Notes: generated by a model not told the origin, from the letters alone. A stretch of DNA of 64,000 nucleotides from Anthoceros angustus (GCA_010909165.1 VJWM01000063.1:310001-374000), one strand, 5' to 3'; shown: positions 47,501 through 57,969, numbered from the stretch's first letter. Made by a program: numbers and translations.

Positions 47501-48493
47501 CATCTAACAGGTACTGTGCTAGTTCATATGAACGAGGAGGACCAAGAAATCTCCCAGCGGCTGCACTTGCCCACAGGTGTGCAGCGGTAGCCCGTATGCG
47601 GGTTTTGATGGCGAAGAAAGAGTGCTCGACTCGGGATCGTCGAGAACTCCAAGCCTTGCTCCAGCCGACGACCCAAGTGCCGGCATTGGGAGGGTTGCAC
47701 ACAGGACGAGGTGGTGCAGAGAACCCTTCGCTGGCTCTTAACGCTGCTGCAGGTAACATCATGTCCACATTACTGATTTGCCATCATGGAGATGTTGAGC
47801 GTTGGTCATATGGATTTGGAAGGTTGCAAGTGGACCGTTATGTATACTTCTGGCTTGAACGGTGATGGTGGAGTGGCTTCTCAGCTCTCTAGTGGGTCGA
47901 GCAGAAGTATGTATGTAGTCTGAAACAGGGATTCCTTAAGATAAGGAGCTGAATGATTGGCTCGTTGTGCAGATGGATCACCGTCCTCGTCGTCTGCATC
48001 AGACGTGGATAACCTCAATATGAATAATCAGTCCTCAGGAGGTGATAAGGGACCATGCACAGATAAAGGATCTGTGCTGGAGCCCCCTTTGCCGATATCA
48101 GCTACACCAAGTGGTTATTCAATCTCCACCCATGCACAGCAGAGTTTGACTCGGATGATGCAAGACGTATACTCTCTCGCTCTGACTGTGTCCTTATGGG
48201 TTGCGTTTTAGTATGTGTTAGACCTGCCTGCCCGTCTGCCTTCCTGTCTGGCCGATCCTTGACTTACAAGTGGATGTATTTGTGTCTTACAGGCCACTGA
48301 CGTACATGCAGCGCTCGAAGCGCTGGGCAAGGCGGCACAGGCTACTGCTGCTGCAATAGCGGGCTGTGCTAGTGATGCCGCCGAATTGGAGGCCATGAAC
48401 GCTGTGAAGAAGGTCGGGGAGGATTTCTGTTTTGGTGATTTGGAAGCTACTATTCGGCTGGTGAGGTTGGCCTTAGAGGCTATCGATCATTGA
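41533..48493 (+). CDS. CW-type zinc finger protein (plant family)
   Basis: Eleven exons join in frame: 41533-41655, 41772-41850, 42286-42407, 42556-42840, 42943-44243, 44396-44817, 44975-47118, 47266-47426, 47511-47752, 47973-48166 and 48293-48493. They give about 1757 residues. The N-terminus has the family's acidic start (DTELEEGEAG) and the motif FGAYGSFLPTQVRMPS. The CW domain (near residues 600-645, split by an intron) reads WVCCEACEKWRL, then NNWKCEMMYWLPGKNDC, with the four Cys and the Trps that bind zinc and methyl-lysine. The middle is Lys/Ser-rich, then Arg-Asp/Arg-Glu-rich (46080-46500). The conserved C-terminus (YLRAALKFLQAAYLHEP, SPSSSASDVDNLNMNN, LEATIRLVRLALEAIDH) identifies the plant family. 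CW domains generally read H3K4 methylation, so a nuclear chromatin role is inferred. The exact start could include an unseen upstream exon. Confidence 0.93.
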
Positions 48494-48509
48494 TCTCCGC
48501 ATTGTGATG

Positions 48510-48515
48510 AATAAA
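48510..48515 (+). terminator. Poly(A) signal of the CW gene
   Basis: AATAAA 17 bp after the stop codon. Its closeness to the stop means a second, more distal signal may be used. Confidence 0.4.
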
Positions 48516-48879
48516 AAGTCTTTTCATTTATCATTGGAGCGCAAGGATCTATATTTTATGTGTTGATGCAAAGATGTTCAGGGCTGCCTGGACTATGTAC
48601 TCAATCGATTTGTGTGAAATCTCATGTAATTCTTTCTTGGAAATTGGCTGTTGAAATCTCTGACATGAGTACTCCGCGGGCCCTGACGTTTGGAGCTGAT
48701 CTAGATGAGTCACAGTCTCAACCTTGCAGTCCTTTCAAGCTAACAGCCCTACCTACCAGTGGTTAGCATTGTTTTGCATTACATCTAGGTACACTTCTTA
48801 GCATGACAAGTATGACGACAAGTGGTTAGCATTGTTTTGCAATACACCTGGCACAGCTTCTTGGCATGATAAGCATGAC

Positions 48880-49485
48880 GATAGGTAGCTGGCTTGAGGG
48901 GTAGTATAACTATCCTCTTTAGGGGTAGTGGTAGGTGGCTTGAGGGGTAGTATAACTATCATCTTTAGGGGTAGTATAACCCAACTGGCTTGAGGTGTAG
49001 TATAACCATCATTAGGGGTAGTATAACCAATTGGCTTGAGGGATAGTATAAACATCATCTCGAGGGGTAATATAACCAACAACACAACAAACAGGCGGCT
49101 TAAGGAATAGTATAATCTACATCACTAATCAACATCATGGCAAATAGGCGGTTTGAGGGATAGCACAATGAACATGAGGGATAGTATAACCAACATCAGC
49201 GTAGTATAACCAATATAAGTATAACCAACATAACGGGTAGTATAACCAACATCACTAACCAACATCACGACAAACAGGCGGCTTGAGGGGTAGTGTAACC
49301 AACATCACAACCAACAGGCGGATTGAAGAGTTAGTATAACCAGCATCGCGACAAATAGGCGGCATGATGGGTAGTATAACCAACGTCGCGACAAATAGGC
49401 AGACAAGTGGCTTGAGGGATAGTATAACCAGCATCGCGACAAAGAGGGAGGCAGGCGGCTTGAGGGGTAGTATAACCAACAGTGA
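48880..49485. repeat. Minisatellite, about 40-bp units, first block
   Basis: Imperfect tandem repeats built on GGCTTGAGGGGTAGTATAAC plus CAACATCACGACAAACAGGC. At least twelve GTAGTATAACC-type cores are visible. Unit length varies by partial deletion. It begins about 390 bp after the CW gene stop. Confidence 0.9.
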
Positions 49486-50257
49486 TATGCTTGTATGCAC
49501 TAATTCCTTGTCCTCCCTCCATGGAAGTGTTTTCCCTTAGAAGGAGGTGGCCTAGAATTAGGAAAAGAGATTGCCCTGCAAGACAACAAGAACAAGTTAG
49601 GAGCAAGAACATTAGAAGCAATAGAAGTCCACACATCATTGCAGGAGAAATAGAAGAAACCTCTTCCTGCATAGCTAACTTCATTGCATCCATTCTAATT
49701 TCTAAATCAGATCAAGAGAAGTTGATTAATCTAGCTAGACGTGATTTGCTGGAATTTCTTAGCCCAATCCACGTCAAAGAGTTAGAGCTAGCACTCCAAC
49801 ACATCCCGAATTTGACAGCTGGTACTAACTCTCCTCAACCTTCTAGTCTGCAAGGCCAAGACATAGAAACTCTAAAATTGACAACCTAGATAGACAACTA
49901 TCATCTCTTAGAATCCAACATCTTGATCACAAGGGAGAGCTAGCTGAACTAAGGACAAAGGTGTCCATCCTCTCTAAGTTCCAAGTTGTGCAGGAATTCA
50001 AGAGCAGGTCGTCATCTCCTGATGCAAGTTATTACGCAAGGGAGGAGTTTCTAGCATGCAATAGAGAAGAAGAAAAGCTGTATCGCCGAGGCTTAGTCCT
50101 CTAGATCGCCTGCTATGGCTGGAGTAGTTAACAACGAAGAAGAAGTACCAGTGTCACCAAACACACCCAGAATGGATCCTCCTGGAAATACTAATCATAC
50201 TTTGATTAATCATTATGGTGACAGCTTTAAAGAGAAGGACATGTTCAATGGAAAGAA
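49486..50257 (+). mobile_element. Insert in the minisatellite with gag-like frames
   Basis: About 770 bp of unrelated sequence splits the minisatellite. Plus-strand frames read IANFIASILISKSDQEKLIN, then LARRDLLEFLSPIHVKELEL, and later MAGVVNNEEEVPVSPNTPRM, then GDSFKEKDMFNGKN. Helical, polar and start-of-gag-like, but no zinc knuckle or protease. I read it as a piece of an LTR-element leader and gag; identity is uncertain. Confidence 0.4.
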
Positions 50258-50372
50258 TTAGCATCGCGACAAACAGGTGGACAAGCAGCGTGAGGGGTAG
50301 TATAATCAACATTGCAACAAACAGGCAGCTCACGACAAACAGGCGGCTTGAGGGGTAACATAACATTAGAAA
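50258..50372. repeat. Minisatellite, second block
   Basis: The same 40-bp motif (GCATCGCGACAAACAGG, GAGGGGTAGTATAATC, GGCTTGAGGGGTAA) resumes for about 115 bp after the insert. Confidence 0.85.
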
Positions 50373-51024
50373 ATTTTTATTGAGGGGAAAAATTTGATGG
50401 GAAAAAGCACATCCTGCAAAGGTCAACCAAGGAAGACCCTGAGGGTCGTGGTGAAAAGGAGCAGCTAAGCTCCCTATCGGAAGTCACCGATTGCGCCTAC
50501 AATATCGTATGCGATTTCTTCATTGAACATTCTCGCAGTGAAGTAGAGATCCCAAATCCCTAGGGTTAGTCACACTTTGTTTCCCCAACCCTAGTTTGAG
50601 GCGTGTTGCTCAAAGAACAGGACACGGGGGGATAAAAATTAAGTTCCTCCGCTCATGTGGACCAGGCAAACAGAGAATTCAGTTCACTATTGCATCGGTT
50701 TGGACTGAAGGCGGCACCATCTCATTCAGATTTTGCAAGGAGAGCAGGGGTCAGGGGTGAATGCGCCGGCATGCGGCGCATTTACCGACCCCGCCTCCTT
50801 CCATCGAATGAGCATGTGAACATGGCGTTAGAGCGCCGGCATGAAAATGGGCACTGGCATGCCGGCGCCCTAACCCTCTCACCCGACTCAGACTCCAGTA
50901 TCCTGCATATTGCGAGGTGTTCAGCCGATGTATTCCCTTTTCCGAAAGTCCATGAATTATAGTTTTTGGGTTGGCAAGGACGTGAGGACATACATAAATA
51001 AGCCGCAATTACTACAGCGCACGG
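50373..51024. other. Unassigned, with GC-rich palindrome
   Basis: No gene recognised. A perfect 11-bp stem GCGCCGGCATG / CATGCCGGCGC with a 14-nt loop lies at 50833-50868, and the same 11-mer also occurs at 50763. Confidence 0.4.
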
Positions 51025-51490
51025 ATTCATATGTTCTGCGTCTATGCACTTTGTGGCTTCTTCCTTCCTTACCTGCGAGTGCGACTACCTTCGACGACTC
51101 AAGGATACACCTTGCTCATTGCCCCCATGGGGGTCATCTCATCGCCACCCATGACGCCATCCGCGATATCATGTTCGCCAAAGCCCGCAAAAGTGGCTAC
51201 ATTGCCTGGAGGGAGCGAGGGTACACTCTTCATATAGGTCGGTCAATTAGGACTGACTTGTACCTCGTCTGCGGCAACCAGGTTTCGGTGGCAGACGTGG
51301 TGATCAATCACTGACCCTGCACGTAACACCATCTTTGCGCAGGTGATCACTAATCATCCAGGTTGAGCTGCTGCCGGGGCGGCGGCTCTCAAAGTCAAGA
51401 AATATAGTGGGATGCAAGTGTGCCACCAATTCATTCCGCTCGCCCTTGCCCCTCTCCTAGCATTCTTCAGACAGTTTCATGTAAGGGGGG
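51025..51490 (+). mobile_element. Non-LTR element fragment d
   Basis: Endonuclease-like domain of the same family: GHLIATHDAIRDIMFAKARK, SGYIAWRERGYTLHIGRSIR, TDLYLVCGNQVSVADVVINH, then shifted frames ending PLLAFFRQFHVRG. 5'-truncated and frame-broken. Confidence 0.75.
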
Positions 51491-51616
51491 CCCCGCATGC
51501 CCGTACTAATAATATTTTCTTTGTGATACGGGAGATAATAAAATTCACTCACAACCTGATACTACGCTCCCATCTTTCCATTGGCCATGACGACACCATC
51601 TAATAGATCTCAAACA

Positions 51617-51813
51617 TCATAATTTTTGAAGGGGGTGAATAATCTCGATAGGGGTTTTCCGTAAATAATCTCAAGGGGTTTTGATAAAAACAAAAGCTGT
51701 GCATTCGGAAAACATCTCCGAAAAAAAGGATGTCACCCACTAAAGCTCCTACTTTCCATCCAGCAATGTTTCTGTCGAATGGTGGTCGCAAACTCAAACC
51801 TATGGGATTAATG
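51617..51813 (+). repeat. Direct repeat R, left copy
   Basis: About 200 bp (CATCATAATTTTTGAAGGGG ... TCTGTCGAATGGTGGT ... AACCTATGGGATT) that recurs at 57970-58186 in the same orientation. Copies differ by a roughly 15-bp insertion and point changes. Confidence 0.85.
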
Positions 51814-52401
51814 CAAAGTAGGAACGGTAAGGAAGGCCGTTCCTGCCGGGAAGGAACGACTGTAAATTCAGTTTGGGGAGGAAAATGTGGTTTAGTAAGG
51901 ACACAACAAAATCCATGGACAGGGTATTTCCAAAACACAGTAACATCTGGAATCCAAACGTACAATATTCACTCTGGGACCCCGGGACAAACCGTGATTT
52001 TAGATTCACTCATCACCAGAGTTCAATCCTTCGTCATCACTTGGTCCAGCTTCTCCAGCATTGTCATCACTATCTTCAGCGGCACCTTGACTCGCAGGCT
52101 ATATGAAGCCGCACAACTCGTGGAGCTTATCCCTTATCGCTTTTTTGTCCACCGCATACACATGTTTCCGTGCGTTCAACGCAAACCCATAATGCAGTAT
52201 GGCTGTTTCATTCACAAACACCTCCTGTATGTTTTTTGGGTAATGGACCTTATTCCCTTTTTCCTCGCATCGGACTATGGGTTGGCACTGACGGACTATG
52301 TATTCCTACACATATCTCCTTTCGTACGCATCTGTGTGCTCGGTCGGATACCAGTGGATAAGAAAGTGAGGTCGTGGTGCATCTAGCTTCGCGTTCATGA
52401 C
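51814..52401 (-). other. Minus-strand coding-like remnant
   Basis: Around 52215-52090 the minus strand reads HYGFALNARKHVYAVDKKAI, then RDKLHELCGF; a further frame reads SQGAAEDSDDNAGEAGPSDD. This looks like a former protein with an acidic tail. I do not recognise it. Nothing else is seen in this stretch. Confidence 0.3.
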
Positions 52402-52646
52402 TGATGAAATATACCCTATTTAGGGCACTCTTCACTAGGGCACCTAAGACTATTAATTAATTTAGTTCTTAGGGCTTTAGGTAGTTTATTAAGTAGTTAG
52501 TTGTTACAACCACCTAGAGGTTAGAATTACTTATGGTTACAACCACCTTATGGTTGTAACCACCCAGCCTATATAAAGGCTTTGTATTTTCAATTTCATA
52601 AGCAATGAAAACATCTTTTGCTGAGAGCAAGGCGTGATTTTCATCA
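52402..52646 (+). mobile_element. Probable Copia LTR (element D)
   Basis: Starts TGATGAAATATACC and ends TTTTCATCA directly before a tRNA-type primer site. Contains TATATAAAGG near 52571, a good TATA box, and repeats of GGTTACAACCACC. The left border is tentative, since no second LTR is present for comparison. Confidence 0.55.
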
Positions 52647-52660
52647 TGGTATCAAAGCAC
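52647..52660 (+). promoter_or_regulatory. Primer-binding site, Copia D
   Basis: TGGTATCAAAGCA, a near-match to TGGTATCAGAGC, the initiator-Met tRNA complement used by plant Copia elements. Confidence 0.7.
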
Positions 52661-52814
52661 CTTGCTCTCCATTTTGTGCGAGCGCAGTTTCAAGCATTTA
52701 AGGAGCTTATCTAGGAGACACTTTCCAATCTAGCACCTAGCTAGATGGATTGTGTACGTCTTAGAATTGCTGCTCTTTTATGTTTTCTTTATTATGTTTG
52801 GGCTATACGGATGA

Positions 52815-54073
52815 AAGGAGCCTTACGACAACGAGATCTCTAGGAGATAGTCGAAGGAAGACTTCCCAGACCCACTGAAAGATTTGAAGCACATCTTCCA
52901 ACCTCACACGGGGCCGAGGGCAGGCGCAAGATCTTATCATCGGTGGACTTTCGGAGAGATGGTGATACAAGTAGGTCATGGAAAGACCTCCCACGACATG
53001 TGGTCTCACCTTGCTCAACTCTACTCCTCAATGGATGTTATGAGTATCTTGCCGCCTCCGTAATTTCGCAACCTTCAAATGAAGGAGTCCGATTCCATTG
53101 AACATCATATAAGTGCTTTTCATTTGGAGATCTCAACTTGAAGCTGCAAGTGGCATCCTTGTCCATGAGTTGGAAGCATATGTTATCCTTCTATCTTCTT
53201 TGCCGCCGTCTTATAGAGCTTTTGCCATTACTCAAAATGCTGTCCTGCGTAATGCAAGAAGGGAGGCAGATGAGAATCCACTTGGAGACATTAAGCTCAG
53301 CATCGCCGAACTCATAGGAGCGTTGATGCAAGAGGAATCAATTCGGCGACACTCCAGAGCCAATAAGCAACAGGTGATGTTCACTGGAAGGGGCAACGGA
53401 AGAGGACGAGGCAGAGGCCGAGGTTCTGCTTCCCAGCGACCCCAGTATTCCAATGACAACTCTCGAAGACGAGAGCCTTCTTCTTCAACACCTGTAAGAG
53501 GTACTAAGAAGAAAGGCACCATTTGTAATTGTTGCAGGATCCCAAATCACATGGAAAAGGACTATTACAAAAAGAGGAACGGGGAACCTCGCAAGGAGGC
53601 CCCATCCGAGCTAACGTTCTTTGTGAAGAAATCTTCAACAACACTACCTTATTAATGCATGAACCCATATCAACTCCTGATCCTAATTTTGCACAGCAAG
53701 TTCAAGCAAGTTAATACCCCGTGGTATCTTGACAGTGGAGCGACCTAACATATCTGCAACAACAAGGACTCTTTTGAGTCATATTCCCCATCTTCCGGAC
53801 ACAAGACTGTCCTATTGGGTGATGATCATAACCTTCCCATAGCTGGAACAGGTTCAGTTGTTTTCAGATGTAATTCAAGTCAAGATTTACACCTCCATGA
53901 CATCCTCCATGTACCCTCCATGTGCAAGAATTTAGTATCAACTGCAAGTCTCTGCGAAGAGCATGATATGCAAGTGATCCTTTATTCAGGTAGCTGTCTA
54001 GTCTCTTATTTAAGTGATAGATACAACACCATCTGTTCAGGCACTAAAGAAAGCGGCCTTTACCGCTGCCTGC
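52815..54073 (+). pseudogene. Copia D gag-protease, duplicated unit 1
   Basis: Gag helices in shifted frames (HDMWSHLAQLYSSMDVMS, LVHELEAYVILLSSLPPSYR), an RGRGRGRGS stretch, and the zinc knuckle as CNCCRIPNHMEKDY, where the last zinc-binding Cys is Tyr. The protease follows with WYLDSGAT then an in-frame TAA, then HICNN and LLGDDHNLPIAGTGS. The unit ends at YRC and is joined to a second copy of itself. Confidence 0.8.
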
Positions 54074-55500
54074 AAGGAGCCTTACGACAACGAGATCTCT
54101 AGGAGATAGTCGAAGGAAGACTTCCCAGACCCACTGAAAGATTTGAAGCACATCTTCCAACCTCCTGGGACGCCAGGGACGAGAAGGCGCAAGATCTTAT
54201 CATCAGTGGACTTTCGGAGCAGATGGTGATACAAGTAGGTCATGCAAAGACCTCCCACGACATGTGGTCTCACCTTGCTCAACTCTACTCCTCAATGGAT
54301 GTTATGAGTATCGTTGCCGCCTCCCGTAATTTCCGCAACCTTCAAATGAAGGAGTCTGATTCCATTGAACATCATATAAGTGCTTTTCGATTGGCGAGAT
54401 CTCAACTTGAAGCTGCAAGTGGCATCCTTGTCCATGAGTTGGAAGCATATGTTATCCTTCTATCTTCTTTGCCGCCGTCTTATAGAGCTTTTGCCACAAC
54501 TCAAAATGCTGTCCTGCGTAATGCAAGAAGGAGGCGAGATGAGAATCCACTTGGAGACATTAAGCTCCGCCGAACTCATAGGGCGTTGATGCAAGAGGAA
54601 TCAATTCGGCGACACTCCGAGCCAATAAGCAGTGATGTTCCTTTGGAAGGGGCAACGGAAGGGGCGAGGCCGAGGTTACGCTTCCAGCGACCCGATTCCA
54701 ATGACAACTCTCGAAGACGAGAGCCTTCTTCTTCAACACCTGTAAGAGGTACTAAGAAGAAAGGCACCATTTGTAATTGTTGCAGGATCCCAAATCACAT
54801 GGAAAAGGACTGTTACAAAAAGAGGAACGGGGAACCTTGCAAAGAGGCCCCATCCGGAGCTAACGTTGCTGTGAAGAAATCTTCAACAACACCCTCTGTA
54901 TTATTAATGCATGAACCCATATCAACTCCTACAGTCCTAACTGTTTGCCTGGCAAGTTCCAAGCAAGTTAATACCCCGTGGTATCTTGACAGTGGAGCGA
55001 CCTAACATATCTGCAACAACAAGGACTCTTTTGAGTCATATTCCCCATCTTCCGGACACAATCCTATTGGGTGATGATCATAACCTTCCCATTTGGAGCA
55101 GTTGATTGTTTTCAGATGTAATTCAAGTCAAGATTTACACCTCCATGACATCCTCCATGTACCCTCCATGTGCAAGAATTTAGTATCAACTGCAAGTCTC
55201 TGCGAGCATGATATGCAAGTGATCCTTTATTCGGTAGTCACTAGTCTCTTATTTAAGTGATAGATACAACACCATCTGTTCAGGCACTAAAGAAAGCGGC
55301 CTTTACCGCTCGTCTGTACAAGCCGGAGCCTCTCATTCTGCTTATGTTGCCTCACAGAATACAGCGACACCCTCTCACACTATGCTTTGGCATTGTCGCT
55401 TAGGTCATCCTAATAGTCAGAAATTACAGCAAATGTCAAAAGAGAATTTATATCGAATCCCTTGCCTTGCAAAGGTTGAGCACCTCCCTTGGTGCGAAAC
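54074..55500 (+). pseudogene. Copia D gag-protease, duplicated unit 2, and pre-integrase
   Basis: Second copy of the 1.26-kb unit. Gag is open at 54223-55005 and the knuckle is intact (CNCCRIPNHMEKDC). The protease carries the same TAA after DSGAT. Beyond the duplicated part it continues into the GAG-pre-integrase domain (MLWHCRLGHPNSQKLQQMSK) and is cut at 55500 by the LTR of Copia E. Confidence 0.8.
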
Positions 55501-55678
55501 TGTTAAATATACTACTTTAGTTTGGTTACATTACTACCATTTAGGGTTAGTGGTAGTTATGACAGTTACTTTTTAGTTTTAGGATATATACAATGTGTTC
55601 TTCCTTTTCTAATCTAATGCATATGTGGTTTCGTGTGTTCATTTCTATTTGTGCACATGTTAATCCCATAATTTATCA
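55501..55678 (+). mobile_element. Copia E LTR
   Basis: 178 bp from TGTTAAATATAC to AATTTATCA, immediately followed by the primer site. TG...CA borders. Inserted in, or fused to, Copia D's pre-integrase coding sequence. Confidence 0.75.
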
Positions 55679-55690
55679 TGGTATCAGAGC
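55679..55690 (+). promoter_or_regulatory. Primer-binding site, Copia E
   Basis: TGGTATCAGAGC, an exact match to the usual plant Copia initiator-Met tRNA primer site. Confidence 0.9.
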
Positions 55691-55755
55691 AGAGTATAAT
55701 CTGCTCATTTTGCTCCACTAAAATTCTGCTGTTTTATTGAATTATATGAACTTTC

Positions 55756-56337
55756 TTGATTCTGCTTAAAGAATATGTATTTCTTTTTATTCTAATGCAT
55801 GGTATGATGCCTCGTAAAAATTTCTACAGGCAATCATGGCTAGCTGTTGATAGGGTTGTGGAGAACAAGAAAATTTCTCTACCTATAGAGTCAAATTTTC
55901 AAGAAGAATTTGAGAGTTTGTATTTTAAGCAATCTTTACCTTCTTCTCAACAAGAAGATAGGTTACGATTTCTAAAATCTTTTATTTCATCTTATAGACC
56001 AGATGACTAGACCAGACCAGATGTTCATTGTTTATGTTCTAAGGATAGGTCTGGTTTAGATTTAGATTGTAATTCATCTTCCTCAAAACCTTACCGTCTT
56101 CTTGCTTCTATAGATAATAATTCTGAGGCTTTACTTAATTCAGTAGTGAATTTGAAAAGTCTTGTCTTGGAAATTTCCTGTAAAGTAGAAATGTTGTCTC
56201 ATAGATACGACAAATTACAGGCATGTAATTCCACTTCTATAGTCAAGAATGAATTAGAATTACATAAGCAGATTAAAGAAATTCAGAAGCTAAAGGAGCA
56301 GATGTCTGCTCTAACTGCTTCTACTCCTACTTCTTGA
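55756..56337 (+). other. Leader reading frames of Copia E
   Basis: Two successive frames between primer site and gag: 55756-56010 (RVVENKKISLPIESNFQEEF) and 56146-56337 (coiled-coil-like, HKQIKEIQKLKEQMSALTAS). The latter ends 18 bp before the gag ATG. No family recognised. They could be a former extra ORF of the element. Confidence 0.4.
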
Positions 56338-56355
56338 GAATTGCTATCCAACATC

Positions 56356-57285
56356 ATGGCGGACAACGACAGATTACAAGAGAAAGATCGTCTAACGTCT
56401 GCCAATTATGATGCTTGGAGTTATAGGATAAGAACTATCCTAGAGGAGAAGCAATTAATGGATGTCGTTGATGGAACACTTCCTGAACGATTGGCTGGAC
56501 AGCCTTCGGGCTCAACTACACCTGGTGGTACACCTGTTCTCTGGACGCAAAAGGAAGACGAAACATGGCACAAGTCAGACCGGAAGGCCAAAACAATTCT
56601 GATTTCATCAATTTCTCAAGAGATGATTCCGCATGTCAAGTTAACGAAACATTCCAGTGAAGTCTGGTCCTTATTTGTTGAGACATATGAAGCAAAGGAT
56701 ATGATGACGGAAGTTGCGGCAACTCTTCATTTTCAGAATTTGAGGATGAAAGAAAGTGATTCCATTGAATCTCATGTGGCCAAGTTTCGAGCTGCTCATG
56801 CCAAACTCGCATCTTGTGGAGTTCTTCTCTCTGAGTCTAGAGCTGCAGTTCAGTTGTTAGCATCTCTGCCACCTAGCTACGAGCAATGGAGCTCGAGCCA
56901 GCAGGCTGTAGCAACAGTTATTCCAGCCACAGCGACTACTCCTGCAACCACGAATTTGACAGTAGTAGGAGCTCTATTACAAGCAGAAGCTAATAGAAAA
57001 CATATGAAAGCAGGATCCAGTGGAGGGGGCTCATCTCACAAACAATCCGACACTGCTCTTTATTCTGGTCGCGGAAGAGGAAGAGGCAGGGGTCGAGGGC
57101 GTGGAGGATTCGGACGTGGTCGTGGTGGCCAGTCCTCAAATCAGTCTTCCAATCATGGAAACAACTCTAGCTCTCATGGTGGGAACTTCGAAGACGCGGA
57201 GGAGGCAAGACTTAAGAGTACGGAAGTAGTCTTCGATAGCGTGTCTGGGCAGTGCCCACTAGAGTCCCAACCTTGTGCGGATTAA
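56356..57285 (+). CDS. Copia E Gag (UBN2-type), truncated
   Basis: Starts MADNDRLQEKDRLTSANYDA. The N-terminal retrotransposon gag domain shows YDAWSYRIRTILEEKQLMDV, LRMKESDSIESHVAKFRAAH and LLASLPPSYEQW, the standard Copia gag pattern that forms the virus-like particle. It then has an Arg-Gly-rich stretch (GRGRGRGRGRGGFGRGRGG, near residues 240-260) and an Asn/Ser/His-rich tail. The frame runs on into unrelated sequence after about 57215, so zinc knuckle, protease and all of pol are gone. The open gag frame suggests a young or recently truncated copy. The start was set at the first ATG after the leader stop. Confidence 0.8.
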   Translation: MADNDRLQEKDRLTSANYDAWSYRIRTILEEKQLMDVVDGTLPERLAGQPSGSTTPGGTPVLWTQKEDETWHKSDRKAKTILISSISQEMIPHVKLTKHSSEVWSLFVETYEAKDMMTEVAATLHFQNLRMKESDSIESHVAKFRAAHAKLASCGVLLSESRAAVQLLASLPPSYEQWSSSQQAVATVIPATATTPATTNLTVVGALLQAEANRKHMKAGSSGGGSSHKQSDTALYSGRGRGRGRGRGRGGFGRGRGGQSSNQSSNHGNNSSSHGGNFEDAEEARLKSTEVVFDSVSGQCPLESQPCAD

Positions 57286-57682
57286 TTGGGCGATTAGGTC
57301 AAAGTTGACGGCGGCAGGGTTGTCCACGGATTTCAGGAATTCGTTATAGTGCAAAAGCACCAGCATGCCGGCGCCGTTTGACTATATACATGTTCTGTGT
57401 TTGGGATTTAAATACTTTGTGCATTTGTTCTTGGCCATTGCCGTCATCATAGTTTGCATATATTCGTTGTATGCGCCGACACAGGCTTCCTCATGACCGT
57501 ATCCAGCATATTATATACGATGAAATCGGACAAAACCATATTGTATCCATTCAGCAACCTGCAGCCAAAAACCCGATGAATGAAAAAAGGCGCTTTTGTG
57601 ACCATGAGGACATAGAAAAGTGGTCCGAGGTTTCTGGAAGCGGCTTCATATATTCAGCCCCTTCAAATATTACCATGTTCTT
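57286..57682. other. Unassigned
   Basis: No gene recognised. CATGCCGGCGC at 57364-57374 is the same 11-mer as in the hairpin at 50858. Confidence 0.35.
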
Positions 57683-57871
57683 CTATCTTTGGCCATCAGA
57701 TCCTTCAAGCTTAAGCACTCCATCTTTGCCTACTCGCACGACTCGCAAGATGACTCTGTTGATGGATACCTCCAAGGTGTTGGCTGGCTTTCGCAGATAG
57801 ACATAGTCTCCAACTTCGTATTTGTGCACCTTGGGTTTCCATATCCCTCCTCTTGTGTAAGCATGTGACAA
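57683..57871 (-). pseudogene. Ty3/gypsy remnant D: post-integrase fragment
   Basis: KPKVHKYEVGDYVYLRKPAN, then RVILRVVRVGKDGVLKLEG matches the region after the integrase in gypsy remnant C (FEVGYYVYLQSK, KVILRVKEIK). About 60 residues only. Confidence 0.7.
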
Positions 57872-57969
57872 TAGAACTTAGAATTTAGGAGCGATAGCTC
57901 ACCTTGAAGAACATATTGTAGTAAGGTGGAAAAAGAAGGAGCACGAGGTAGGTTGTATAGATACTAGAA

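Noticed and set aside
48880-49485. CRISPR-like array (repeats with apparent spacers)
   Set aside because: Units are contiguous, imperfect and of variable length, with no constant spacer size. The context is a eukaryotic nuclear genome, so this is a minisatellite.
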